A stretch of DNA of 64,000 nt from Desulfovibrio fairfieldensis (GCF_001553605.1 NZ_CP014229.1:689001-753000); one strand, 5' to 3'; positions 34,469-43,445 are shown, counted from the first letter of the stretch. The notes: generated by a model not told the origin, from the sequence alone. Numbers and translations are program-made.

Positions 34469-37400
34469 ATGGCAGGCGTTTTGTTGAAGCAGGCGGCGGC
34501 TCTGGGGGCCAGCTACACGCTGGGCACGTTCAACGACAACTTTTTCAAGCAGGCGGCCCTGCTGCTGGCGGTCAGCCTGGGCTACAGCGGCTTTCAGGCC
34601 TGGGGCACGTTTCTGTTCGCCCTGCCGTTCGTGCTGTTTTCCGCCTGGGCCGGCTGGCTGGCCGACCGCTTCCCCAAGAAGTATCTGGTGACGGCGGCCA
34701 AGTGCCTGGAACTGGCCGCCATGCTGGCCGGGGCCTGGGGCATTCTGTCCCTGAACTGGACAGCCATGCTGCTTATGCTGTTCTGCATGGGGGCCAGCTC
34801 CACCCTGTTCAGCCCGGCGCTCAACGGCTCCATCCCCGAAATATTTCCGCCTCACAGCGTGCCGCGCGTCAATGCGCTGTTCAAGCTCTTCACCACGGCG
34901 TCCATTTTGCTGGGCGTGATGCTGGCCGGAGCGGCCCTGGACAGGCAGTGGGTGGATACCCTGATTCCTTTCGGGCGCTGGCTGGTGGCCGTGGGCGTGG
35001 TGCTGGTGGCCGTGCTGGGCCTTGCCGGGGCGGCCCTGGTTCCGTATCGTCCGGCCGTGCCCTGCCGTGAGCGCCCGCCTTTCCCCTGGCTGGGGACCTG
35101 GGATTCCCTGAACGATTTTCTGCGGCTGCGGCGGGACCGGGCTCTGGCCCTGGTTATCGCGGCCGATGCCTTTTTCTACTTTATTTCCACTCTGGTGCTG
35201 TTGGAAATCAACGCCCTGGGCGTGCGTGAGCTGGGCTTCAGCAAAACCGTCACCAGCCTGTTGCCCACGGCTCTGATGCTGGGCATCTGCGCCGGTTCGC
35301 TGCTGGCCGCGCGCGGCACGCCCCGGAGCTGGCGGCGCTGGCTCGTGCCTTCCTGCTGCGGCATCAGCTGCGCCCTGCTGGCGGCGGGCTTCGCGCCGCA
35401 GCTGCCCCAGGGCGCGCGCTTCTGGAGCCTGCTGCTGATGTACGGCGCGGCGGGCATGTGCGGCGGCCTGTATCTGATCCCCGTGTCCAGCTTCATTCAG
35501 GTGCGCCCGGCTCCCGAGGAAAAGGGCCGCGTGCTCGGCACGGACAACTGCCTGGTGTTTTCCGGCATTCTTCTGGCCAGCGCCGTGTACTGGGGCCTGG
35601 AATTCTTTGCGCCCTCCACGGGGCACATGATCCTGGGCGGCATGGCTCTGGCGGCGGCCGTCTGCCTGGCCTGGGGGCTGCGTTCCCTGCCCGCTCCCGA
35701 TGGCAGCGAGCCTTCCGGCGAACCGGAAACGGCGGAGCGGGGCGGCATGCCGCCCGCGTCCGGCTCGGAAAAGCGCAATAGCGGCGGGCGGGCCTTGGAC
35801 ATTCTGGCCGCCCTGCTGCGCGGGCTGTTGTCCCTGCGCTACCGTGTGCGCGTGGACGGTCTGGAAGCTGTGAGCGCCGCCAACGACGACCGGCCCATTC
35901 TGTTCATGCCCAACCATCCGGCTCTTATGGACCCCGTGCTGGTTTACAGCCATTTGATCGCCTTCCGCCCCCGGCCCCTGGCCGACGAGTGGCAGATCAG
36001 CCGCCCCCTGGTGCGCCGCATCGCGCCCCTGGCCCGGCCCGTGCCCCTGCCCGATCTGCGGGCCCAGGGCCGCACTGCGCGCGGAGCCGTGCTGGAGGCC
36101 CTCACGCGTTGCGCCGAGGCGCTCAAGGCCGGCGACAATCTGCTGTTTTACCCGGCTGGCGGCCTCAGCCGTGACGGACAGGAGCATCTCGGCGCCAACA
36201 GCGGGGCGCACTGGCTGTTGCAGCAGGTTCCCCACTGTCGGGTGGTGCTGGTGCGCAGCCGGGGCCTCTGGGGCTCCTCGTTCAGCCATGCCGCGGGGAA
36301 GCATCCCGACATGCTGCGCGGTCTCGCGCGCGGCGCGCGGCGTCTGCTCTGCAATCTGCTTTTCTTCATGCCCCGGCGCGAGGTGCGCATCAGCCTGCAT
36401 GAACTGCGGGACCTGCCCGCCGCCGAAGGCGGAGCTCCGGCCCTGAACCGGATCCTGGAGGCCTGGTACGACGCGGAACCGGAAGAAGCCAGGGCCGTGC
36501 CCTATTATTTCTGGCAGGGCGACGCGCCCCGGCCCCTGCCGCGCGTGGAAACGGAAGCCGGTTCCGTCCGGAATCCGGCGGACGCGCTTCACAGCGTGGA
36601 CAGGGTCGTGCGTGAACAGGTCTATGACATCCTGGCGGACAGCGCCGCCGTGGAGGCGGACCCGGCCTCCCTGACGCCTGAAACGCGGCTGGCGGCGGAT
36701 CTGGGCATCGACAGCCTGGCCCTGACCGAGTTGAGCCTGAAGCTGGAGGACGTGGCCGGGCACAGCGTGAGCCGCCTGGACCTGCTGCTCACTGCCGGGG
36801 ATTGCGCGCTGGCCGCCGCCGGGCTGCTGGAGGACGGCGAGGACGCGGCCCCCGCGCCCGAAGGCTGGGCCGCGGACGCTTCCCATACTCCGGCCCGGCG
36901 TCTGGACGTGCCCGACGCCCCGCATCTGCCCCTGGCGATTCTGCGCCAGGCCCGGCGCAGCCCCACGAGCCTGATCCTGGCCGACGCTGGCGGCGCTGTG
37001 AGCTGGCGCGAGTTCTGGACGCGCGCCCTGGCTCTGGCCTTGCTGCTGCGCCGCCGTTGCGCCGGGCAGGAGCGCGTGGGCGTGATGCTGCCCGCTTCCG
37101 GAGCGGCGGCTATGAGCTGGCTGGCCGTGCTGCTGGCCGGAAAGACGCCGGTGATGTTCAACTGGACCACCGGCCCGGCCAATTTCAGCCATTGCGCGCG
37201 GCTGGCGGAAGTCCGGACCATTCTCACGGCCCGGCAACTGCTGGAGCGTCTGGACGGGCAGGGCTTTGACGCCCATGCGGCGGCGCGGGCGGGCGCGACG
37301 TGGCTCTGCCTGGAGGACGCGGCCGCCGCCATGCCCTGGGGGCTCAAGCTCGCGGCCTTGGTGCGCGGCCGTCTGGCCCTGCTGGGCTGGGAGCGGGCGG

Positions 37401-38509
37401 CCATGCCGGGCCGCATGGCCGAAACGGCGGCCGTGCTGTTCACCTCCGGTTCCGAGACCGCGCCCAAGGGCGTGCCCCTGAGCCATGCCAATATTCTGGC
37501 CAATTGCCGGGACATCGCCGCGGTGCTTTCCGTGACCGGGCAGGATCGTATGCTGGGCATGCTGCCGCCTTTCCATTCCCTGGGGCTCACCGGCAATATC
37601 GCCATGCCGCTGTGCTTCGGCCTGCCCGTGGTTTTTCACCCCAATCCCACGGAGGCGGCCCGCCTCAACCGTATCTGCCGCCGCTGGCGGCCCACGCTCA
37701 CCGTGGCTCCGCCCACGTTTCTGGACGGCATGCTGCAACAGGCCGCGCCCGGCGATCTGGCCTCGCTGCGTCTGGGTTTTGTGGGTGCGGAAGCCTGCCC
37801 GCAACGGATTTATGACGCCTTTGCGGCGCAGAGCGGCGGGGTTTTGTGCGAAGGCTACGGCGTCACCGAATGCGCTCCGGCCGTCAGCGTCAACCGCCCT
37901 GAAGATCCCGTGCCCGGCAGCATCGGCCTGCCCCTGCCTTCGGTGGAAGTGGCCCTGGTCAGCACCCAAGGCCCCCTGCGCCGGGTGGCCGGGGGCGAGG
38001 CGGGCATGCTGCTGGTGCGCGGCCCCAATGTCTTTGCGGGGTACCTGGCCGGACCGGGGCAGACGCCGCCTGATCCCTTTGTGGCGTTTGAGGGCCTGCG
38101 CTGGTACCGCACCGGCGATCTCGTCCGGGCCGACGCCCAAGGGCGTCTGACCTTTGCCGGGCGCCTGGGCCGTTTTGTGAAGCTCGGTGGAGAAATGATT
38201 TCCCTGCCGCAGATGGAAAATGCCCTGCTGGACTATCAGGCCCGGCGCGACGCCGCAACGCCGCATCTGGCCGGTGAGAGCGGTCCGGCTCTGGCCGTGG
38301 AAAGCGTGGAGCGCGACGGCCTGCCGGAAATCGTGCTGTGCAGCGCCGTGCCCTTCACCCGTGAGGAGGCCAATGCGGCCCTGCGCGAGGCCGGGCTGTC
38401 CGCCCTGTATGTCGTGCGGCGCGTGTTGCGGCTCGAGGCCGTCCCGGTGCTGGGCACGGGCAAGACCGACTATCGCGCGCTCAAGGCGCTGGCGGCGGAC
38501 GGGGAGTGA
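34469..38509 (+). CDS. Four-part fusion: LplT-type MFS flippase, PlsC acyltransferase, ACP domain, acyl-ACP/CoA synthetase (Aas)
   Basis: A 1346-residue inner-membrane protein predicted to import lysophospholipid and re-acylate it. Residues ~1-415 are an LplT-like MFS transporter (TLGTFNDNFFKQAALLL at the start). Next is a PlsC-type acyltransferase with the NHPALMD (HX4D) site at His483/Asp488; its third motif reads FYPAGG, not the usual FPEG. An acyl-carrier-like domain (about 710-790) follows, with the phosphopantetheine serine Ser749 in LGIDSLALTEL. The C-terminal adenylating domain has FTSGSETAPKG (991-1001) and YRTGDLVR. E. coli splits these functions into LplT and Aas and has no carrier domain in them. 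GGAGGG precedes the ATG. Confidence 0.92.
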   Translation: MAGVLLKQAAALGASYTLGTFNDNFFKQAALLLAVSLGYSGFQAWGTFLFALPFVLFSAWAGWLADRFPKKYLVTAAKCLELAAMLAGAWGILSLNWTAMLLMLFCMGASSTLFSPALNGSIPEIFPPHSVPRVNALFKLFTTASILLGVMLAGAALDRQWVDTLIPFGRWLVAVGVVLVAVLGLAGAALVPYRPAVPCRERPPFPWLGTWDSLNDFLRLRRDRALALVIAADAFFYFISTLVLLEINALGVRELGFSKTVTSLLPTALMLGICAGSLLAARGTPRSWRRWLVPSCCGISCALLAAGFAPQLPQGARFWSLLLMYGAAGMCGGLYLIPVSSFIQVRPAPEEKGRVLGTDNCLVFSGILLASAVYWGLEFFAPSTGHMILGGMALAAAVCLAWGLRSLPAPDGSEPSGEPETAERGGMPPASGSEKRNSGGRALDILAALLRGLLSLRYRVRVDGLEAVSAANDDRPILFMPNHPALMDPVLVYSHLIAFRPRPLADEWQISRPLVRRIAPLARPVPLPDLRAQGRTARGAVLEALTRCAEALKAGDNLLFYPAGGLSRDGQEHLGANSGAHWLLQQVPHCRVVLVRSRGLWGSSFSHAAGKHPDMLRGLARGARRLLCNLLFFMPRREVRISLHELRDLPAAEGGAPALNRILEAWYDAEPEEARAVPYYFWQGDAPRPLPRVETEAGSVRNPADALHSVDRVVREQVYDILADSAAVEADPASLTPETRLAADLGIDSLALTELSLKLEDVAGHSVSRLDLLLTAGDCALAAAGLLEDGEDAAPAPEGWAADASHTPARRLDVPDAPHLPLAILRQARRSPTSLILADAGGAVSWREFWTRALALALLLRRRCAGQERVGVMLPASGAAAMSWLAVLLAGKTPVMFNWTTGPANFSHCARLAEVRTILTARQLLERLDGQGFDAHAAARAGATWLCLEDAAAAMPWGLKLAALVRGRLALLGWERAAMPGRMAETAAVLFTSGSETAPKGVPLSHANILANCRDIAAVLSVTGQDRMLGMLPPFHSLGLTGNIAMPLCFGLPVVFHPNPTEAARLNRICRRWRPTLTVAPPTFLDGMLQQAAPGDLASLRLGFVGAEACPQRIYDAFAAQSGGVLCEGYGVTECAPAVSVNRPEDPVPGSIGLPLPSVEVALVSTQGPLRRVAGGEAGMLLVRGPNVFAGYLAGPGQTPPDPFVAFEGLRWYRTGDLVRADAQGRLTFAGRLGRFVKLGGEMISLPQMENALLDYQARRDAATPHLAGESGPALAVESVERDGLPEIVLCSAVPFTREEANAALREAGLSALYVVRRVLRLEAVPVLGTGKTDYRALKALAADGE

Positions 38510-38540
38510 CGAATGCTTCTGTCCCGGATTCGGTTATGGG

Positions 38541-38570
38541 GCGGCCCCGGCTTATTGCGGTCGGGGCCGC
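38541..38570. terminator. GC hairpin between the fusion gene and the ABC permease
   Basis: GCGGCCCCG / CGGGGCCGC arms with a 12-base loop. No T-run follows, so this is a weak or factor-aided terminator. Confidence 0.35.
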
Positions 38571-38699
38571 ACAGCCTCTTGAAGACGGCGGCGATTCGGT
38601 CTACCACAAGAAAGGGCAGGCATTCCGCCCGTGGCGGAGTGCAATATGGGGGCGCGGACGGGAGGCGTGAACAGGCCGGTGGAGAGGCGCGGTAAAAGC

Positions 38700-39827
38700 A
38701 TGAAGCGGAATCTCTGGCTGCGCCAGCTTATGGCCCTGATGAGCAAGGAATTTCAGCAGATCGCGCGCGATCCCTCATCCTACCTGGTGGCCGGGGTGCT
38801 GCCGCTGATCTTTCTGCTGCTGTTCGGTTTCGGCATCACGCTGGACGCGGGCATTCTGCGTCTGGCAGTGCTGGACCAGAGCGGCGGCAGCCGTTCCCTG
38901 ACGCTGGCGGCGGATTTCGCCCACTCGCCCTGGTTTGAAACCCGTCCCGTGGGCAACATGGAGCAGGGCGCGCGCCTGATGCGCGATTCGGACGTGCTGG
39001 GCATTCTGGTCATCCGCCAGGATTTCGACCAGGAGCTGGCGCGCGGCGGCGCGGGCAGCCTGCAGCTTCTGGTGGACGGCTCCGAGCCGAACACTGCCCA
39101 GTTCATCCAGAGCTACAGCCAGGGCCTGATCTCCAACTGGCAACGCACCTCCCTGCCCGGCGGCACGGCCCTGGAGCCGCCCGTCAATCTGGAAACGCGT
39201 TTCTGGTACAATCCCACGGCCAAGAGCGTGCAGTTCCTGGTGCCGGGAGCCATTACCGTCATCATGACCCTCATCGGCACCCTGCTGACCTCCCTGGTCT
39301 TTGCCCGCGAATGGGAGCGGGGCACCATGGAGGCCATGTTCGCCACGCCCGTGAGCCGCATGCAGTTGCTGCTGGGCAAGCTGATCCCCTATTTCTGCAT
39401 GGGCATGTTCAGCATGGCGCTCTGCGCTGTGGCCGCGGTGACGTTGTTCGCCGTGCCTTTCCGGGGTTCGCTCTGGGCCTTGCTGCTTCTGTCCTCGGTG
39501 TTCATGCTCAGCGCTCTGGGCCAGGGCCTGTTTATTTCCGTGAGCCTGCGCGGCCAACTGGTGGCGGCCGAGGCCGGGCTGTTTTCCGGCTTTCTCCCGG
39601 CCCTGCTGCTTTCGGGCTTTGTTTTCGACATCAACAGCATGCCGCCCATTCTCCAGGCTATCACCAAACTGCTGCCCGCCAGCTATTTCAACACCTGCCT
39701 GCGGACCATCTTTCTGACCGGCGACGTCTGGAGCATCTTCGGGCCGAGCCTGCTGTTCATGGGCCTGCTGGCCGCCGTGCTGCTGGGCCTGGTGTATAAA
39801 AATCTCGTCAAACGTCTGGATGTCTGA
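38700..39827 (+). CDS. ABC-2 exporter permease (YbhS type)
   Basis: A 375-residue ABC-2 permease. It starts with a cytoplasmic helix (LMALMSKEFQQIARDPSSYLV), a first membrane segment (VLPLIFLLLFGFGI), a large periplasmic domain (about 50-185) and five more membrane segments in the C-terminal half (from AITVIMTLIGTLLTSLVFAREWERGTME). This is the YbhS/YbhR architecture. The ATG at 38700 is chosen for its position before the conserved helix; a GTG at 38631 is a poorer choice. Its ATPase and adaptor partners are the genes at 30799-33605, on the other side of the arsR-aas insertion. Confidence 0.9.
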   Translation: MKRNLWLRQLMALMSKEFQQIARDPSSYLVAGVLPLIFLLLFGFGITLDAGILRLAVLDQSGGSRSLTLAADFAHSPWFETRPVGNMEQGARLMRDSDVLGILVIRQDFDQELARGGAGSLQLLVDGSEPNTAQFIQSYSQGLISNWQRTSLPGGTALEPPVNLETRFWYNPTAKSVQFLVPGAITVIMTLIGTLLTSLVFAREWERGTMEAMFATPVSRMQLLLGKLIPYFCMGMFSMALCAVAAVTLFAVPFRGSLWALLLLSSVFMLSALGQGLFISVSLRGQLVAAEAGLFSGFLPALLLSGFVFDINSMPPILQAITKLLPASYFNTCLRTIFLTGDVWSIFGPSLLFMGLLAAVLLGLVYKNLVKRLDV

Positions 39828-39829
39828 AT

Positions 39830-40978
39830 ATGGCTTTTTTCGAGCTTCCCCGGCTGAACTGGCGGCGCGTGGTCACCATCGTGCGCAAGGAACTGCTGGT
39901 CCTGCTCTGCAACCGCGTTTCGCGCGTCCTGATCATCGTGCCGCCTCTGATGCAGATCGTGATTTTCGGCTGGGCCGCCACCATGGAGGTGCGCAATGTG
40001 GACGTGGCCGTGCTGGATCACGACAACGGGCGTTGGAGCCGCGAGATCGTCCACCGCCTGGAGGGCTCGCCCACCTTCCGCAGCGTGCGTTTTCTCCCGG
40101 CGGAGGAGAGCATCCGGCCCGTACTGGAAGGGCAGCGGGCGCTCTTCATCCTGGTGTTTGACCAGGAATTTTCCCGCCGAGTGGACAGAGGCGAATCCGC
40201 CCAGGCACAGGTGATTCTGGACGGGCGGCGCTCCAACGCGGCCCAGATCGCGGCCTATTACCTCAACCGGATCATCGAGGGCATGGCTGGGGACACGCCG
40301 CTGGGTCGGGCCGCGGCCACGGCGGCGGCCAGCGCGCCCCGCCTGGACGTGCGGATGCGCTGCTGGTTCAACCCCAACCTGGAATTTCAGTGGTTTTTTC
40401 TGCCCAATCTCATCGGCATGCTCAGCCTTATGCTGGGCCTGGTGGTCACGGGCCTGTCCGTGGCGCGCGAGCGGGAGGTGGGCACCTTTGACCAGCTTCT
40501 GGTTTCTCCGGCCACGCCCACGGAAATCGCCCTGGCCAAGCTGGTGCCGGGCTGCATTGTGGGTCTGGTCCACGGCACCATCTTTCTGCTGATCACGGTC
40601 TTCGGCTTCGGCGTGCCCTTCACGGGCTCCGTGGCCCTACTCTACCTCGCCATGCTGATCTTCGCCGTGGCTTCGGGCGGGGTCGGGCTGATGGTCTCCT
40701 CCCTGTCCTCCACCCAGCAGCAGGCCTTTCTGGGGGCCTTCACCGTGGGCGTGCCCTGCATTCTGATTTCCGGCGCGGTGACGCCCATCATCAACATGCC
40801 GGTCTTTTTGCAGCACGCCAGCCAGCTCAACCCCCTGCGGCACTTTACGGTCATCAGCCAGGGCGTCTTTCTGAAGGACATCACCTTTGCGGCGGCGGCC
40901 TTGAGCCTGGGCAAGATCACCCTGATCAGCATGGCCACCGTGGGCGTGGCCGTGTGGATGTTCAAGCGCCGGACGTAA
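39830..40978 (+). CDS. ABC-2 exporter permease (YbhR type)
   Basis: A 382-residue paralogue of the preceding permease with the same plan: N-terminal helix RRVVTIVRKELLVLLCNRVSRVLII, periplasmic domain, then a five-segment block starting FFLPNLIGMLSLMLGLVVTGLSVAREREVGTFDQLL. The two permeases should form the heterodimer of a YbhFSR exporter. It starts two bases after the previous stop. No sharp terminator follows beyond a GC hairpin at 41010-41037. Confidence 0.92.
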   Translation: MAFFELPRLNWRRVVTIVRKELLVLLCNRVSRVLIIVPPLMQIVIFGWAATMEVRNVDVAVLDHDNGRWSREIVHRLEGSPTFRSVRFLPAEESIRPVLEGQRALFILVFDQEFSRRVDRGESAQAQVILDGRRSNAAQIAAYYLNRIIEGMAGDTPLGRAAATAAASAPRLDVRMRCWFNPNLEFQWFFLPNLIGMLSLMLGLVVTGLSVAREREVGTFDQLLVSPATPTEIALAKLVPGCIVGLVHGTIFLLITVFGFGVPFTGSVALLYLAMLIFAVASGGVGLMVSSLSSTQQQAFLGAFTVGVPCILISGAVTPIINMPVFLQHASQLNPLRHFTVISQGVFLKDITFAAAALSLGKITLISMATVGVAVWMFKRRT

Positions 40979-41009
40979 GCGGCCGCAAAAGCGCGCAGGG
41001 TCGGCTTCG

Positions 41010-41037
41010 CCCGGCCGGTAGAGCATCACCGGCCGGG
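41010..41037. terminator. Hairpin downstream of the YbhR-type gene
   Basis: A perfect 10-base stem CCCGGCCGGT / ACCGGCCGGG with an 8-base loop. There is no T-run. Confidence 0.4.
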
Positions 41038-41096
41038 AGGCCGCGTCCGGCGCTGTGCTCTGCTGTCCTCCTGAAGTACGGTCGGCAGGGCGCGGA

Positions 41097-41792
41097 TCAG
41101 GAATTTCCCGTTTCCCCGTTGCCGTTTTTCTTTTTGGAGCGCGTTGCCTCGCCCACGATGGTGGCGATGACCACCAGGGAATAGATGTAGGCCGTGAAAG
41201 CCACCAGCACCGTGGCGTTTTTGGCGATCCAGGTGTGTGGGGTAATGTCGCCGTAGCCCACGGTCAGAATGGTGACGTAGCTGAAGTAGAACAGGTCGTT
41301 CATGGCCTGCACGCCCTGGCCCAGGCCGTTGAAGGAGCCGGGTTCGTGGAATTCAATGGTCAGGAAGATGTAGAAGCCGCAATAGCCGATGAGCAGCAGG
41401 CCGCAGACAGCGGCGTAGACGATCTTGGTAGTGATGAGATGGGCGCGGTAGATCTGCCGGAAGACTTCCAGCATGACGCTGCCGAAAAAGCAGATATAGA
41501 GCAGCAGCAGCTCGTTCTGGATATTTTTGATGAAAAAAAGATCCAGAGCCCGGCAGATCACCAGCAGCACGGCGAAAAGCAGCACCAGGCGCAGGAGATT
41601 GCGTTTGGATTCAAACAGCACTGTGGCGGCCAGGAGCTGGAAGGGCAGGTACACGGCCTGGGCCATGCCGCCGTAAATGTTGTCTGGGAAGAAGATATTC
41701 AGTACAAACACGCAGAGAAGTGAGGCCATGAGCAACTCGAAACGGTAGGAGTAGAGCTTGGCCCGAAAGGTCGGAAGAGTAGTTTTGTTCAT
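41097..41792 (-). CDS. Potassium channel protein
   Basis: A 231-residue membrane protein with five or six hydrophobic segments and a single pore loop whose selectivity filter, TVGYGD, is canonical (ILTVGYGDITPHTW). No RCK/TrkA-N domain follows; the C-terminus is only a short basic tail (RSKKKNGNGETGNS). There is no obvious S4 arginine ladder, so voltage gating is doubtful. The ATG at 41792 with GAGG upstream is preferred over a start 12 codons earlier. It is a single gene on the minus strand. Confidence 0.92.
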   Translation of the reverse strand: MNKTTLPTFRAKLYSYRFELLMASLLCVFVLNIFFPDNIYGGMAQAVYLPFQLLAATVLFESKRNLLRLVLLFAVLLVICRALDLFFIKNIQNELLLLYICFFGSVMLEVFRQIYRAHLITTKIVYAAVCGLLLIGYCGFYIFLTIEFHEPGSFNGLGQGVQAMNDLFYFSYVTILTVGYGDITPHTWIAKNATVLVAFTAYIYSLVVIATIVGEATRSKKKNGNGETGNS

Positions 41793-41961
41793 AATTATGC
41801 CTCGTGAATCTGGCTGTGCATGGTACAAGGCTTGCCGGAAGGGGGCAAGTTTTTCGCGGGCCGCGCGGCAGGTGGCGGCGCGGAGGCCGCGAAGCGGTTT
41901 TTGTCATAACGCTGATGCGCGTATTGCCGCGTGTGGTTACGAATACGAACAGGGAGTTGTC

Positions 41962-42429
41962 ATGAAAATAGTCGCGCGTGTCGTCCTTTTGCTGGCCCTG
42001 CTGCTGCCCGCTTTTGCCGGGCGGATTTCCGCGGCGCCGCTGACCACCAAGTATTACAGCCTGGATCTGCCGCCGGACTGGGTAGTGGTCAACGGCCCCA
42101 CGAAACAGAATGACGCGGTGCAGGTGTTGCTGGGCCAGAAGGACCATAAAACCTCGGCGGCCATCATTGTGGGGCCCGCCAAGCCGGGCGACGCCGAAAA
42201 AGCGGCTGAAGCCGGTTCCCAGCGCCTGAAAGGCAGCAAGCCCGTGGCCCGCGACGGCCAGTTGCAGTTCAGCTTTGAACAGAAGGGCATCAAGGGCTAC
42301 AGCGTGGTGCGTGAAGACCCGATTTCCAAACTGCTGCTGGTGCTCATCGTCAGCGGCGACGTGCGGCAGGCGGATTTCATCTATAAAATGCGCGGGCCGT
42401 ATAAGGCGTTGATGCCTCATCAACCTTAG
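41962..42429 (+). CDS. Small secreted protein, paralogue of the 30144 gene
   Basis: A 155-residue protein with a signal peptide (VVLLLALLLPAFAGRISAA). The mature N-terminus YYSLDLPPDWVVVNGP parallels the 30144-30626 protein (FELDIPPGWQVEEP). AGGGAG precedes the ATG at 41962. The function is unknown. The stop codon TAG (42427-42429) is made of the flanking TA and the first G of the adjacent 145-bp mobile element, so the original stop was probably TAA, TAG or a nearby TA-containing codon. Confidence 0.8.
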   Translation: MKIVARVVLLLALLLPAFAGRISAAPLTTKYYSLDLPPDWVVVNGPTKQNDAVQVLLGQKDHKTSAAIIVGPAKPGDAEKAAEAGSQRLKGSKPVARDGQLQFSFEQKGIKGYSVVREDPISKLLLVLIVSGDVRQADFIYKMRGPYKALMPHQP

Positions 42430-42573
42430 GGCCTGTTAACGCTATGCCTTTTTGCCCTCCTGCCGCGTCAGATTTCACCTGTTTTTTCGGTCGAGTACCA
42501 GAAGAGTACACTCCCTCAAAGCAGGTTTATCTTCCTTGCAGGCGAACAAAAATTCTATAGTGTTAACAGACCC
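42429..42573. mobile_element. MITE, 145-bp copy 3
   Basis: It is the same 145-bp element as at 33718, with one substitution (CACCTGTTTT for CACCTGCTTT). TA flanks both ends (42427-42428 and 42574-42575). Its first base completes the TAG stop codon of the preceding gene. The right flank TAGAGCGGTTTAACTTTTGA is the end of a second-family repeat. Confidence 0.9.
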
Positions 42574-42607
42574 TAGAGCGGTTTAACTTTTGAGTTAATC
42601 TGCTCCA
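42574..42607. repeat. Short second-family repeat end
   Basis: TAGAGCGGTTTAACTTTTGA followed by GTTAATCTGCTCC forms an imperfect dyad. It shares its ends with the repeats at 17765 and 21935. Confidence 0.6.
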
Positions 42608-42637
42608 GGGACTGTCGCTGAAAAGCGGAGAGCTGTT

Positions 42638-42707
42638 CTGAGCGCGTCAACGCGCCCCATCCGGCCGGATGAGGCGCGTTGACGTTTCTTGAGAAAAAGG
42701 CGCTCAG
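42638..42707. terminator. Large nested hairpin at the end of the flavoprotein gene
   Basis: The inner stem GTCAACGCGCC / GGCGCGTTGAC (42646-42683) encloses CATCCGGCCGGATG, and an outer CTGAGCGC / GCGCTCAG pair extends it. It overlaps the stop of the minus-strand gene at 42704. No T-run is seen. Confidence 0.5.
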
Positions 42708-43327
42708 CGAATGAAGTTGGTGGCTTCCCAGGGTTCCGGCGTGGGATGGTCGATCCCGGCGGCCTTGCCCGCGGCAATGCATTTGACCAGCCAGGCCATG
42801 TTGTCGCCTAAAGTGCGCATGATCTGGAGGCCTTCCTTGTCCTGGAGAGCCTGTTCCGCCGTATTGCCGTGGATGGAGTTCCAGTATTGGGAAGAGACCA
42901 CGGGCATGCGGGCGATGGTGAAGTATTTGTTCAACCGGTCGAAAGAGGCGCTGGCCCCGCCCCGGCGGCAGCTGACCACGGCAGCCGCGGGCTTAAAGGC
43001 GTACGGCGCGGATTTCATGTAGAACACCCGGTCCAGAAAGGCGCACAGGGTGGCGTTGGGCCCGGCGTAATAGACCGGCGAACCCACCACCAGGGCGTCG
43101 GACTCGCGCAACAGGTCAATACCCTCATTGACGGGATCGTCCGTAAAAATACAGCGTCCGGTCTCCGCGCATTTGCCGCAGGCGATGCAGCCGCGCACGG
43201 CTTTATGCCCGATGTGGAGCATTTGGGTGGAAAGGCCGTGTTTTTCCAGCTGCTTCGCCACCGTTGACAGGGCCGTATAGGTACAGCCCTTGGGGTGCGG
43301 ACTGCCGTTGATCAAAAGAACCTTCAT
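42704..43327 (-). CDS. Iron-sulfur flavoprotein, NADPH-dependent FMN reductase-like
   Basis: A 207-residue flavodoxin-like protein. The FMN phosphate loop is INGSPHPKGCTY near the N-terminus. CIACGKCAETGRC gives a compact CX2CX2CX5C cluster motif, as in the iron-sulfur flavoproteins of anaerobes. SPVYYAGPNATLCAFLDRVFYM is the isoalloxazine-side segment. Such proteins carry electrons from ferredoxin to oxygen or peroxide or to unknown acceptors. The start at 43327 has AAGGAG upstream; a longer frame begins in the noncoding region. Confidence 0.92.
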   Translation of the reverse strand: MKVLLINGSPHPKGCTYTALSTVAKQLEKHGLSTQMLHIGHKAVRGCIACGKCAETGRCIFTDDPVNEGIDLLRESDALVVGSPVYYAGPNATLCAFLDRVFYMKSAPYAFKPAAAVVSCRRGGASASFDRLNKYFTIARMPVVSSQYWNSIHGNTAEQALQDKEGLQIMRTLGDNMAWLVKCIAAGKAAGIDHPTPEPWEATNFIR

Positions 43328-43445
43328 GAAAATCTCCTTGCAATAGTGCTGGTATGGGCGTTTGCGCCTGTCCATGGGAAACGGTCCGCATATGGATTGT
43401 GAACCGGCGCTCAGTTTACGGAATGGCGGGCCAAGGAGCAAGGCG

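Noticed and set aside
34094..38266. A very long open frame (about 1390 codons) antisense to the lipid-repair fusion gene
   Set aside because: It is a mirror of GC-rich codon usage in the real gene. The translation is full of Gln/His/Arg/Gly-rich low-complexity sequence and has no domain.
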